A DNA stretch of 64,000 nt from Isoetes taiwanensis (taxonomy: Eukaryota; Streptophyta; Lycopodiopsida; Isoetales; Isoetaceae). Below the pieces are notes generated by a model, which did no database searches, had not been told where the DNA came from, and was given only the letters and a program-made list of their open reading frames with translations. Position numbers and translations under genes: made by a program. The stretch is from contig JAJEKV010000020.1 of NCBI GenBank assembly GCA_021234155.1, positions 3,392,563 through 3,456,562 of the forward strand, given 5' to 3'. Below are positions 1 through 12,125 of this stretch, one piece after another; the first letter of the stretch is position 1, and the number at the start of each line of letters is the position of its first letter.

Positions 1-3000
1 GATTATGTGGTCAACATTCCCTGACTTATTTGAGGCACAATCAGAGCAAAATCAGAGTAAAGGGGGCAGCTTAGTACTGAGAAGAACCTTCTAATAGGTT
101 TCTTGTGGCTTGGGCCTATCACAGAGTTTGTATTGGAGTCTATGAAAGATGCATCACATTGATTTAGCATCTGCACATTGGTTTACACATGGGGCCGTGT
201 TCTAGAAAAAACCTGAATACACCATGTTGTTTCATCAGGATGTAGACAGAGCAAGCAGATTTATGCTGCATGGAGTGGGCACCTTTAACTGATCACAGAG
301 CAAGCAGATTTATGCGGCATGGAGCGGGCACCTTCAACTGATCACTTGCAGGTTAGCTTGTGCATTTGGATAACTAGTTTGGATGTGTTCCTTTCTTGGT
401 TATACTAAGTGAATTCTTGTGTTGTATCTATATGTGATCGTAGTTGCATGTTCGAATAAAAACTCCAGCCAGAATGAGTGTTGTAAAGTGCCACGCTTAG
501 CAGAGTGTTGTAAACTGCTATGCTTAGCATGGTTGCTTGAACTATATGCAGTAGAATGTGTACACAAATGGTTTGGCCCCCCATGGCTTCTTTCTATTTC
601 TTAAAATCTCACATTCTTGAATAAAAGACAATGTAGAATTGCCAGACATTCTTCTTGCATCATTTGGAATGAAATGAGTGGATGCTATGGTTGTCCTTCT
701 GAGAATGAAGAATCATGAAGAGGTACCACTTTTGGAGAAACACCTTGCTTACTAATCTTTCTCTAGACATATAGAAATGACCATCATTTCCAGTTTGAAT
801 TGAAGGTATGTTTCGATTATGCATGCTTTAAATTTTTAATGTTTAAGATGTAATTGCGAATTATACTTTGCTTGATTAATTTGTTAGGGAAGGTGTTGGG
901 TCCACGTGCTTTACTATTAATGCACAGCATGTTCCTTCTTCCTCATTATGTATTTAATGTAATTATTGGAACATGTACAGGTGATGCTAGTGAAGTGAAA
1001 TTCGGCTCTGGAGGCATGCAATGCATACCATATTGCATATGAACGAAATTTTAAAATTGCAATATGATCTTAGAAAGTCTTTGAAGGCCCATTTGCCATG
1101 TTCTGTATGTTCTGTCATTTAATAGTTCTATGGGTATTTCTTCCAATCTATCTCATTATGCCATGTAAAAGACCAGAAAGCGTATTTTAAGCTAAAACAA
1201 TATTGATGGAGGACACAATTGCGATTGATTGCTGTTTATAGGTCATTGTTTGAGTGAAAATATTACCTACTTTAGGTTAAGGATGCGAGTTGTATTTGCA
1301 ACATGGTCCTGGTTAGAAATCCATCATAGAAGACCTCTTCATCTGCATTTGAGATGTAGCCTTTGCAGCTAGCTTGCACTCTATCTTTTGGCTTTTTTAT
1401 TTTGCAGATGATTTCAATGAGGTGTTGCAAGCCTAATTCAGATTATTTGGAAGCCTTGATTTTGCTTTGGCTTCCACCAGGTGCTCAACACCAGGTCCAG
1501 CATGCAGATCCAGCATTTATGGAGCACATTTAATTCAATCAAGCATAGAAGACTAGAAAAAGAGCAATCCATACAAGATAGTTATCTAGGACGATCTAGA
1601 TAATAATGGAACATGGTGTTAACATTATCATTCTTCATAGATGATTTTCTATACATGGGTTATGATTATATGAAGAAACGAGCGCATTGTTATTTCTGCC
1701 TAGCAAGACAAGTGGATTGCCCCATACCCATTATGCTCACAAGGGCTTTGGATTTAGACACATTTGTTTTAGAAGCAGGTCATATAGGGGTGACTCTCTT
1801 AAGAATGGCAATTGTAACTTGGTTGCCATTTCTGAATGTTATGCACTTGATCATCGTATAGTGGTGAGAAGAAGCATAAGGGCCAACCATATGCTTTCAT
1901 GCTTGCAGCCAGGTGTATACCTTTGGATCCGTAATGATGTTAATTTTTTAACTGATCTCCATCTTTTGTCATAGTACTTTGGTTTTGTATAGTCTTTGGT
2001 TGTGTAAACATGTTTCTATTTTGTGTAGTTGGATGACACGAAGAATTAAAAATAGCCGAAATATTCAAGTAATTTATGCTAAATTCTATTGCAATTGTTA
2101 CCACGCTTACGAAGCTTCAACTCTAACTAGTTTTGGATGGTATATTGCTGTGTAAGCAAGAATAGAATCCAATTTCATGGTGTACACTACAGGTTGAAGG
2201 CTAAAGAAGGGCAAGAATAGAATGCCAATTTCATGGTGTACACTACAGGTTGAAGGCTAAAAAAGGGATAATCTAATTGCTAAAGTCTGCACTAGATGGA
2301 GTCATTTAAGACCAACAAAAATAATAGACATTTTTTTAAAGGCAAATTATCTATACAACATTGCTAGTGATTTGGCATGTTTAGGACTGAAGATCCCAGT
2401 GAGGGTAAATCTAGCAATAGAGAAGGAACACGTATTGTATTTTAGCTGGCAAAAATAACTTTGCATTTCTCATGAATCAGCTTTGGCAAGTGCCGTTTGC
2501 ACAAGTGCCTTCTTCCTCATAATGTGTTTAATGAAACATGTGTAGGAAATGCTACTCAAGTTGTGAACCTCGGCTTTATTAGTACTTGCTCCGTTGGAAC
2601 TTTTCATAAAGCAAGTGGGAGTTCTGCATATGTATAGAGCGTATAAAGTGCAAATGAAGAAGCACTAACTGTTAGAAGAAGCACTAATTGTTCTACCAGA
2701 TAAGCTATAATTCCGGTCAAACTTGAATGCCAAGTGGTGCCTAATAGTTTTTAGGCTCACATTGGGATGGTTGCCCTAGGAACTAAATTAGACAATGATA
2801 GGAACCATCTTAGACAACGACACGTTAAAAAATATATAACGGAAGGATCTGATATCATATATTGCAGAAAACATACAGACATGCCATATGGAAGTTATTT
2901 TAGAATTGCAGTATCATCTTAATTCTTTGAAGAACCATTTACCATGTGGCTTAACTTCTATAATTCTGTAGTTTCATAGTTCATAGGTTATGTCTTCGTT

Positions 3001-3100
3001 GAAAGAACTGGATGGTTGCAGAAGATTTGACATGTAACATAGATATTGAAAGGAAAAAGACAAAGCACCGAGTGTTAGTAGTAGTCGCATTGATAGCTCA
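1..3100. other. Non-coding, degenerate repeats
   Basis: I recognise no gene here. Open frames are short, carry no family motif and are broken on both strands. The stretch around 905-1,160 resembles 2,500-2,985 in the same order: a 'cttcttcctcat' block, a 'gaaatgctac'-like block, and 'aattgcaatatgatctta' against 'aattgcagtatcatctta'. This is an old duplication that has drifted. It may be the remains of an unidentified transposon or gene. Confidence 0.5.
2156..2267. repeat. Tandem duplication, about 55 bp unit
   Basis: Two adjacent copies of a 55-57 bp unit begin with 'gcaagaatagaat' at 2,156 and 2,211. They differ by very few bases, so the duplication is fairly recent. There is no coding context. 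Confidence 0.85.
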
Positions 3101-3195
3101 AAATTATAAGAGTAGCACGAAAGCTATGGTCCTAGCCCTAATTTTTAAAATTGTGATCCCTTTCAAATAATCATTATACCTAAACAAGAAATTTA

Positions 3196-3219
3196 TCGCG
3201 GCGGCCAAGGCCGCCGCGA
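3196..3219. repeat. Perfect GC-rich palindrome
   Basis: An 11-bp perfect inverted repeat (tcgcggcggcc / ggccgccgcga) is separated by two A residues inside AT-rich DNA. It resembles the terminal hairpin of some transposons, but no CTRR terminus follows at the Helitron distance on either side, so its nature is open. Confidence 0.8.
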
Positions 3220-3504
3220 ACATTTCTTTAGTTCTTTGAAAACTTGATTGGAATGTTTGAACGACATTAGCATAAGCATGGGAGCTAGTGAAATATCGTT
3301 GATTCGTCGTGTCGATTTGGATGAGCATACATGCACTCAATGCCTAGGCTTGCACTAAAGTTCAGAGCACAACAGATCGTGTATATACGTGGCATAGCTA
3401 ATCCAGATGAAGATAATGCTTGAAGGTAATGCTGCCATAATTTAAAATTGAAAATCCAACTCTTTATAGATTTAGAGTGCTCAATGTTAGCTGAGTATAT
3501 CGAT

Positions 3505-3690
3505 GCTAGATGGAACATCGGTCACATGTCTACCCTTCAAACACAAGCTGCGCGACAAACCGCATTGGTTCTATTCTAAGCGCATTTGTTCTATTCTATG
3601 CTAGATGGAACATCGGTGACATGTTTAGCCTTCAAACCCAACTGCACAGCAAATTTGCATTTGTTCTATTCTATGTACCCTTAGGCGGAA
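3505..3690. repeat. Tandem duplication, about 95 bp unit
   Basis: The words 'gctagatggaacatcgg', 'tgacatgt' or 'tcacatgt', 'ccttcaaac' and 'tttgttctattctatg' recur in the same order with a period near 95 bp. Confidence 0.75.
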
Positions 3691-3699
3691 GCAAGGCTG

Positions 3700-6600
3700 C
3701 AAACATTGGACCATCATGACTGAAATTTTTTTAAGGCATGGGGCCAAAAGGCCTAATATTCTGAGACATAACCTGAGAATGCAAATGGCCAGGGCCACAT
3801 CGAAAAAAAAGCAAAAGGAACTAGCTTATAGAAGAAACGAGAATATAATTCATCCTCTATGGCATCACTTGGCAGTTTCTTCTAAAACAACTCCCAAGTC
3901 AACAATTTTACCATCACGCTGAATCTGCGGAAGAAAATCATATATCCAGATATCCTACCTAAAGTCCAGGAAGGTTGAATGCCAAAAAATGATAAAGCCA
4001 ATTTAAGGCATTTGTTAAGATCTTTTAGCTTCTTCACTCTCTGAGCATTGCATCCTAACCATGATTTCACTTACAGAGTAGTGTATTTTAAGAAGTTCCA
4101 GAGCATGAACGAATCTACAATCTTGGACTTCCTTTGACTACGGTTTGAAGACTAATCCTCCTACGAAGACTAGTTCTTTTAGTTGTACAACAAATACAGC
4201 CTCCTACAACCTTGGCAAGGATTTGGGCAAGCAGAGTAACAACATCACAACATCTGCCATTACGCCCAGCATCAAGGCAGGACTCTCTAGATAGAGGCAG
4301 TACCCATTTATCCGACTACTTGATCAGACCGACCAGAAATAAAGCAAAGCCTAACAAAATAGTAGCAAAGTAAAAGAGCTTACCCAAATCCATTTAGACT
4401 CACCGCACCAAGAAAAGCAAGAGCACCACAAATCGGCTTCCCAAATTTAGCGGTTTTAATCCCTAGATGCCTAAAACCGCCCGTAGTGAGTACATTTTAG
4501 AAGACCGGACCAAAATCCGGCCACAAAGGGATTAAGCTTGAATAGGAGAAAGGATGAGGCAAGTAAAACTTGTAAGCACAAGAAAAGCTTTACGTGAAAT
4601 AGCGGGCGGGGCCAAGGGGAAAAAAACACATAATTTTGCATGAAATGAGAAGTGGGCACTGTGCAAGCGGACAAAATGTGCATCAGCTTTGTAACCAATA
4701 TGTTTATCGAGGCGGCGATGGAGGGAGCGAGAATATGTCCCGCATTTACATAAGTACTGGGTCAATGCGGACTTACGTAGTATCGGCCCCTCTGCCGCAT
4801 CTTCTTCCGCATCTGTTTCGATCCTATCTGGCCCCGGACCTTCAACGGCCGTTCAACCGAAAAATTTTCTCAAAGGCGGTGCCCTCAAAAAATAGAGTAA
4901 GAAAAAGCGGCGCCATCATCAAAACTTCGTGACAGGCGACCTAAGCGGAACCATAGCGTGAAAGGCGAGGCACTTGGAATCTTCGACACATGCCACCATT
5001 GTTTTTTTTCCCCGACCATTTTCTCTGGCATTTTTTTTTGCTTCCCTATTTTTTTCCCTCCGGAAATACGTGGCAGGAATCAACCGAATATGCCAATCGC
5101 ATCTTACCCCTAATAATTATATATGTTACCTAAACAAGTACCAACAATCCCATGGCATTTTGAGCTAAAACAATTTTGGTGGAGGAATCGATTGATGTTT
5201 TTTGTCATATATTTAGCAAAGATATGAAGTATTGCTTCAAATTCTTGCACTTGAAGATGCCTGAGGTGCAATTTTAATGTGCTATTGAGTTTACTTTATT
5301 GATCTCTAGGTTCAACTTTATATTATGTTTTTCCAGCTGATTTTGACTCTATCTATTGCTCTATTAAGTCATGATAATGATATGATTGACTCTTGAAAAG
5401 AAGGTGAATGTTTTGTGGGAACTTCATTGGTTGGAGCTGTGTCTATAAATCTGACATCTGATTGAGCATCCTAAGTGTTCATTTTAACTGTAATTGGTAA
5501 TGAACTGAGGAAAAGAATGTGGTAGTTTTTAACCAATGCACATTTTGCTAGGGTCTAGGGTTAAGTGGTTTACGATTATCAACTAGGGGTTATGCTTGAT
5601 GGGATCTAAGATTAGGGGATTTACGTTTTAGGGCTCAATGGTAAGGAAATACAAAGCCAAAGTAATAACTCATGCATTAAGTTGTAGCATACACTTAGAC
5701 TTTATATAGTATATTTATAACCTACATCTAAATACCAAATCCCGAGCAAATTACCAATTATTATCATGAGCAATGCTCCAATTGTTGTCAAAAGTACATA
5801 TATGTAGTTCTACACTTTGCAGAAATTTGGACACGTGGGGTTTAGGTAATCTACGAGAATGACAAAAGAATGCTGCATGATCCCGAAGAATCTCCATAAT
5901 CTCCATAGGAGTCTAGGAATGAAGGGAATCTTCATGAAGTTTCACATGTATTAAGAATGAACAGTGTGTCGTCCTTCACAACACCATTCATGTGAAGGCC
6001 TTACGAGAAGCTCTCAATATGGAATCTCTTAGATTTTCAGAAAATCTGGGAATCTTCTTCGAATTCACTAATGGAGTTTGACTTTGACCTTCCTTACTAA
6101 AGTGGCAATTTGTTAATAAAATCAACCACCTTTTATGCTGAATAGTCATACAAAAATTTGATAATAGTTATTGGACTTCGGCAACTTCCCTGCAGTCACA
6201 CTCTTTATCTGCATCTCCATCCAATGCTAAAAGTCAAGCAAAGAATAATGCTTTAGTACACACAACTTGGTACAAGTATGCTAAAGCACCCATTAAAGTT
6301 TACAAAGTTCCACCCATGCAGTTTCATGTACACAACTTGGTTAAACTCTAATATGATTGCTTGCCATCGTACTATTATCTCTTCATTGTTGCTTCTTTAT
6401 CATCACACTCTTTGCAGAATCTCAATGAATATAAATCTAACAAATGTTTACTGATGTAATATACAATCGGTCTCATGCAGTCCTTAAATAATGAGGGACT
6501 TGCATATAGATATACAAAAATAGCCATGAAAATACTAGAATAAGCAAAGAAACAATATCACTTATAAAAAAAAAAAAACAATGAAATACAGGAAACAAAC

Positions 6601-7280
6601 AATAAGAAAGATATCCCGAGCAATAAGAAATAGTTTTTCAAGTTTGACATTGAAGTTTCATACGGCCCGTATTTAAGGGTTAAATCATAATAGGTCCACA
6701 CGTGGTTTCCAAATTCAGAAATATAAGATTTGAATATCAATGTCAAAATATAACATTTAAGATAACTATTGGCATTAAAAACCACCGTAGTTTACAAGCT
6801 TGATACAAGAGACATCATTGACCAATTAAGCTTCCCATTGCAAAAATTTCCTTTGTATACCAAGCCCTTGCAAACTGCAAAGATGGAAAAGAGTACCATG
6901 TGTCATGCAGAAGCCATTCATTGATTTCCATCAAATAAATTTTAAAATTTTGACAAAGCAAACAAAGAGTTTTAAACCAACAAGTTTTATTCAGCACTGC
7001 ACATGCCAAACCTGATCACTCTGAGACATTTGAATGCGACAAGCATATGAGATGGAATTACAGAATTTGTAGAGATTACAATAAAGGGGTGAGAATTGGA
7101 GGCTGTTTCAGATATCATGCCGTGGACCTGCATATCTAATAAAATAAATATTGCAATAATACGGCTCGCTACAAACCCATGGAATCAGGGGCGTGAGCAA
7201 GAAAATTGAGATGACAATTAGGAGGCATTGCTGAAGAGGCCATAGAAGCAGGAAACTGAGAGCAAGATTGCATGTCGGCA
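3700..7280. other. No gene recognised
   Basis: This is AT-rich DNA with short open frames only. I saw homopolymer tracts, for example poly-A near 6,567, and no domain motifs, tRNA-like boxes or terminal repeats that I could defend. Confidence 0.5.
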
Positions 7281-7281
7281 G

Positions 7282-7645
7282 TGGTAATCATGGAGGCCAA
7301 AATGCACGATCCCAATTATGGGACTAAATTACAAAGAAAACTACCTGATGCCATACATCATCAGAAAGCTTACTGCAAGGGCTTTCCAATGCACCAAACA
7401 TTGCTCAAAAAGAACATCCGAGGTGGGAGATATCTGAGATTGAAGCAACGCCAAAACTGACGGTAACCATGGAGGACAAAATAGATGATCCCACTTCCGG
7501 GACTGAAGTAGAGAGAAAATTACCTGATGCCATAAATCCTCGGAAAGCCTACTGCAAGGGCTTTCCAAAGCACCAAAAATCGCTCGAAACGGAACACCCC
7601 AAGACGGAGATATCTGAGATTGAGGCAGCGCCAAAACCCTAGCCC
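7282..7645. repeat. Tandem duplication, 180 bp unit
   Basis: Two units start with 'ggtaatcatgg' (7,282) and 'ggtaaccatgg' (7,462). They share 'tacctgatgccata', 'tactgcaagggctttcca' and 'gagatatctgagattga'. Part of the second unit starts the dispersed duplication seen again from 47,520. A 111-codon open frame on the minus strand simply runs through the two units and is not taken as a gene. Confidence 0.85.
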
Positions 7646-9321
7646 CAGTGAGCTGCGCCATTACCAAATCAGCCAAGCCTTTATCTAATATTCATATACA
7701 ACTAGACAATCTCTCTTTTTTTAGCCCTTATCTAATATTCACATATAACCACACAATCCTTTTTTTTTTTGAAAATCAACGGCCAAGAAAAGATGCACTC
7801 TAGAAATACTATTTAGTACAGTCAAACGAATACATCAAACAAATCATAGCAAAACCATATTGAAAAGTGTACAAAAAACACAAAGGAAATCCCCCGTTAT
7901 TGTGCTATATATTTATGGTCCTTTCTGGACTTCGCAAAACTTAGGTGCCCAGTTCTAGATAAAGTACACAGTACGCCTAGATTCAAATTTGGAATCATGA
8001 TCCGCTTTCAAATACCTACCATCATTTTAAGTTCAAATAACTCAAGCTGATAAACCAAAGCCATTCGTGCAGTACAATGGAATCTTGTACCAAGCATATC
8101 TCAGGGCAGTTGAGACTGACATTATTCAAATTCCCTAGCAACAAAATTTGAATATGGCATTTGATCCATTTATGTTCAAGCTCACGCTCTCATGCACTCC
8201 TCTCAAATGCTCCTCCGGCCATCTTCTCAGACGCTCATGCATCCTTCTTAAGTGCTCAATTCGATCTTCTCATTCACTATCCAGAATTCTTCTAGATGCT
8301 CTTAGACATTCTCAAACGCTCTGACATCCTTCTTTGGACATATAGTTGAGGTGAGTTCAAAACTTCTTAGATTCATCCTCATTTCAATTTAAATCTGCTC
8401 ATAAAGCTCCATTACATGACTAATACTTTGTTAGTATTATTGTCTACCATCTCTAGAACTTGTTTAGGGCATGTTCATTTGATTTAGAGAGTTCTTTGGC
8501 TGGATTCATTTCATTTATTATTTTTAGCTAGTCTTTGTTATTGTTATGCTTAGCTTGACATGATAAAGGAGACCGATCATCCATTAAACCCTAAACTCTA
8601 ATTACAGGGGTATCAATCTATTAAAACCACTACAAAAAAATAGCAATAGCGATCTCCTTGCAGTAAAACAAAGCGTATTTGCGATCTTCCAAGACGCTTG
8701 GAGTTCAAATGGGCAGCTAGTGGATATCACTATAGAACTGTCCATGAAGATCACAGTAGCAATCCCTTTGAGCTGGAACAAATCATAGCTGTGATCTTCC
8801 AGACTATTTGATACTTAAATGAGCAGCTAGTAGTGTTTTGTATTCCTAACTTAGCTTGAAAAACAAGAGACAGCTCCAACAAATTGCTAGGCAATTTGCT
8901 TGAGAAATTTGCCTATTTAGTTCTGTAAATCGCGATCGCAATTCCTCGGACCTGATGTTCATATATTTTGATATTTTTGTAAATGGCTTCAGTCTTCCTC
9001 TTCTAGTGAAGGGTGTGGTTGTAGCCAAGGGTAAGGCACATCAAATGCTTCCATCACTAGACATCAAATGCTCAAGGTCCAGGTAGGGCCTCTAATTTTC
9101 AAGAGCTAGAAGCTTCTAGTTTGAAGATAATGTATATATGAATAAAAGGCAAGCAAAGCAAGTGAAAATACCTTCCAAATATGCTAGGAAGACAATCAAG
9201 CCGGCAATGGAGTTCAAAACATCTTCATGCTATGGAAAGCATTGTTGCTCTACATTTTCGATTAAGGAAATTACTACACTTAGGACCTTCTATTGGAACA
9301 TGAAATCATCAGACAGAGGTT
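7551..9321. repeat. Dispersed duplication, copy 1
   Basis: This block is collinear with 47,520-49,790, from 'actgcaagggctttcc' to 'atcagacagaggtt'. Copy 2 contains about 535 bp (49,026-49,560) that copy 1 lacks. Copy 1 ends exactly where the CACTA-type TGACG array region begins (9,322), while copy 2 runs into a different repeat. No function is apparent. A short Lys/Thr-rich open frame near the end (9,138) is shared by both copies but cannot be assigned. Confidence 0.85.
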
Positions 9322-9339
9322 ACAAGAGTGACAGTTTTG

Positions 9340-9696
9340 CGTCAGAAAATTCGTCAGAATATTTTCATTGGATTTATTGTGTTCTTTTGATGAATATTCT
9401 GACGTACACTTGATGCATTGTCTGATGAATATTATGACGAATTTTCTGACGGGTAAACTGACGAAGTTTTTTCTGACGAAAAAGATGACGCAAAATTTGA
9501 CGCAAATTCTGACGAGTATTTTGACGAAAGTTGTGACGTTTAAAGTGACGTTTAATTTCTGACGCAAATTTTGTCGAATAGTTTGACGCATATTTTGACG
9601 TAAAATTTGACGTAAAATTTGACGAAAATTGTGATGAAACTGCTGACGTTAATTCTGACGAGTTGTTCGTCATATTATTCATCACATTATTCGTCA
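9340..9696. promoter_or_regulatory. TGACG array, 12-bp period (CACTA subterminal)
   Basis: Between 9,400 and 9,660 there are 18 exact TGACG motifs plus three one-base variants (9,423, 9,572, 9,632). Most lie exactly 12 bp apart, as at 9,435/9,447/9,459, 9,474 to 9,546 in seven motifs, and 9,560 to 9,656 in phase. Inverted CGTCA motifs flank them at 9,340, 9,352, 9,668 and 9,692. The right end of the element has TGACG at 33,823 and 33,839 and CGTCA at 33,862. CACTA elements carry subterminal arrays bound by their own TnpA-like protein. TGACG-N7-TGACG is also the layout of the plant as-1 site bound by TGA bZIP factors. The 12-bp period explains the stop-free frames of about 100 codons on the minus strand here. 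Confidence 0.85.
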
Positions 9697-9699
9697 GAA

Positions 9700-10200
9700 C
9701 TTGTGGGATGATATCAACTTTGCCAAATATCTAAGTTCCAAGATTTTATACACCAAAGGTGGCCATAAAGGAGACTTACTCACTTGTGTCTATCATGTAA
9801 TTTATGTCAACTATAATGAATACTTCTCTTTTAGTTTGAGCTCTTATGCTTGAACTTATTTACATCATATTCATTTGGAAAATGTATTGGATACTATTCT
9901 CTTGGCTTACTTATGCTTGGATATATTTTGTCGTGCATAGAACATTGAAGTCTAAGTAATCTTAAGTTAAGAAATGGCAAGAATATGGAACACTTTAATG
10001 GTAATATCTACAACTAAAGTAGAGTGGGGTCTCATGACAAAAAATAAATCCACTTTATTGATGAAAAACTCAAGTTCTTAGAGTAATATGCGTTCATTAA
10101 AATAAAACCATTACACATGGGAAATACAAATAATATTCTTCGAAACACCAACTTTGAAGACATGAATCATGCATATGTGTGTTTGGAAATAACATAAGAT
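9700..10200. other. 3' flank of the CACTA genes, no gene seen
   Basis: AT-rich sequence between the TGACG array and the stop of the DUF4216 segment. It is probably the 3' untranslated part of the minus-strand transposase transcript. No polyadenylation signal is claimed. Confidence 0.4.
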
Positions 10201-10209
10201 ATATTGTTC

Positions 10210-10967
10210 TTATTCATTGGACATTGAATCCTCATCCAAAAAGTCACGTTGGATGTCCTCCCACTCGTCATCGTCTAATTGTAGAAGTAGTCTCTTTTGC
10301 ATTGTTGGATTTTGTGGCGCAATATCTTCCTCTTCCTCCATGTAATCTTCATGTGCCATTGGGGAATGCATCGGTGATCTTAGTTCTCCATTTCTCATTT
10401 TCTCTTGAGCCTCATAATCCTCTACATCATGTGGCTCCACATATTCAATTTCTTGTTCATGTTCTACCTCTCCCTCATGCTCCTCCTCTTCTTCCTCAAG
10501 GACTGGATTACAAATATGTCGACGGGATGTTGGTTCTGTAGGAATTACAATCCACCATGCATTGTTTACTGGATTGACATGAAAGAATACTTGTTGAACT
10601 TGGCGTGGATACACATAGGGCTCACTTAGATCTACTAGGACATTCGTGGAATCAACTTCGAAAAAACCAGATGGATGTCTTCGCACTGTTTGATTTCTTC
10701 CACGATATAGAGGTTTGAACCACTTATCCTTTAGTATGGTCTGCTGAAATGATCGAAAATCCACATCAATGATATCCGTAATAACTCCAACGTATTCAAG
10801 TTCCCCATCAATGGGATTATTGTCTCTAACACTTGATTGGCTTTTTTGATTAAATGAAGCGAGGATTCCAGAATCAAAAGTGACGCGAGCTTTGTCAATG
10901 CCATCAATTCAAAAATGTTGACCACGTGCCCACATTGAATTATGGAACCTAGCCTGCAAATTGTCAA
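10210..10967 (-). pseudogene. CACTA transposase C-terminus, DUF4216-type
   Basis: The segment reads 'FDSGILASFNQKSQSS', 'DNNPIDGELEYVGVITDI', then 'WFKPLYRG' and 'YPRQVQQVFFHVNP' followed by 'WWIVIPTEP'. This is the DUF4216 pattern found at the C-terminus of plant CACTA transposases. An acidic tail rich in Glu follows (about residues 88-160 of the 184-codon frame), ending at 10,210. An in-frame TGA lies upstream near 10,911, so the upstream part is broken or spliced differently. It is downstream of the DUF4218 segment on the same strand. It belongs to the element's transposase gene; a separate host gene is very unlikely. Confidence 0.8.
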
Positions 10968-10988
10968 TACGCGACGGCTATGAGATGC

Positions 10989-11610
10989 TCAACAAACATA
11001 AAAATATATATTGACAATAATAAAAAAGGAACTAACCGATTTATTACAACCAAATGCAATGTCGAGATCATCTTGTTGAACTTTCTCTCCATTCTCTTCC
11101 GCTTCTCTAAGCTTTTTTGACAACCACCAAGAGGGTGGAGAATCGGGTAGAGACATTAGCTCTGGGGGGGTATTGTATGGCTCTCCTACGATGTCCTCAC
11201 CCTCGACGGTTTCTTGCAGCATATGCTTTTCTATCACTATCTCTTTGTGCCTTCTCAACTTTATACAATTCCACCCATCTAACAAGGCTATCTGTATTGT
11301 TCACAATAAATTTATTGATACCTTCAAACATCTCATCACTTAACCTTCGTTGTTTACCCAAGCCTTGCAAGACTTCACTCTCTGACCAATCAGGGGCCTC
11401 TTTCTTCCATATCCTGCGTGCATTTGGATCTATTGATGTAGTGGCATCTGTCAAATAAAATAGTGTCTCTTGAATAAGATGTCCTTCGGCTATACATCCC
11501 TCCGGTCTTGCCATTTGACGTACGTATCCTTTTAATCTTTCCAAAAAGAACATCCATCTAGAAGGGTTTGGACCAACGAGCAAAATTTCTCGTGGTAAGT
11601 GCACCAACAA
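10989..11610 (-). pseudogene. CACTA transposase DUF4218 segment
   Basis: The frame begins with 'HLPREILLVGPNPSRWMF' and continues 'LKGYVRQMARPEGCIAEG', the signature of DUF4218 in plant CACTA proteins. The region after 'DRKAYAARN' changes frame near 11,200: the following acidic stretch 'TVEGEDIVGEPYNTPPEL' is open in another frame, so there is a frameshift or an unrecognised intron. The segment lies between the tnp2 exons (11,661-14,917) and DUF4216, the normal order. Its biochemical role in CACTA transposition is not established. Confidence 0.85.
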
Positions 11611-11660
11611 ATGTACCTAATAAATCACATTTGTCAGGTGTGATTATTACATGAAATTTA

Positions 11661-12125
11661 TTAAAATAAGCTACATACCTGAAGATCAAATAAACTAGTG
11701 GGAAATAGATCTTCTAGGTGACATAGTATCTCTGCAATCTCTATTTCCATGGCAGGGATATCAGCAGCTACAATTTGTTTAGAAGAGACCCATCTAGAGA
11801 AGCTAGCAAGTCTATAGATGACCTTCCTAATAGCTAGTGTGAGGCAATTCTCTAAGGCGCATGGAAGAGTATGCTGCAATGACAAAAAAAATTAGAATTA
11901 GCTCTTAAGTACACATATATTTACAAGTTTGAATATGCTAATAATAACAAGAAAAAGGCTAGCAGTGGCTTTCAAAAAATTTAGGCCACATGTTCTTCAT
12001 TTATATGATTAGATATATACCTGTAGGAACTTGTGCCAATCATGTGACTTTAAGCCGGTGAGATCCCCACCTTCTGTAAAAGCCCTTCTAAGAGAGGATC
12101 CATAACCAGTTGGAGTGCGCAAAGT
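11661..12125 (-). pseudogene. tnp2 downstream exons
   Basis: Reading the minus strand, 12,125-12,020 gives 'GGDLTGLKSHDWHKFLQ', the conserved GLKSHD(C/W)H block of tnp2 transposases. A spacer with splice-like borders follows, then 11,885-11,661 gives 'HTLPCALENCLTLAIRKV' and 'DIPAMEIEIAEILCHLED', which leads into the DUF4218 segment. These are the C-terminal exons of the transposase whose core is at 13,880-14,917. Confidence 0.8.

Noticed and set aside
5540-5640. Telomere-like words (TAGGGTTA, TTTAGGG)
   Set aside because: Isolated and irregular, with no tandem TTTAGGG array.
7341-7676. 111-codon minus-strand frame
   Set aside because: It runs across a 180-bp tandem duplication with no motif; the repeating residues follow from the duplicated DNA.
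8628-8650. CACTACAAAAAAATAGC looks like a CACTA terminal repeat
   Set aside because: The duplicated block at 48,580-48,610 runs straight through the same position with a diverged sequence, so there is no insertion boundary here.
9280-9685. Two overlapping 103-codon frames on the minus strand
   Set aside because: They result from the 12-bp period of the TGACG array, which is a multiple of three and stop-free; they are not proteins.
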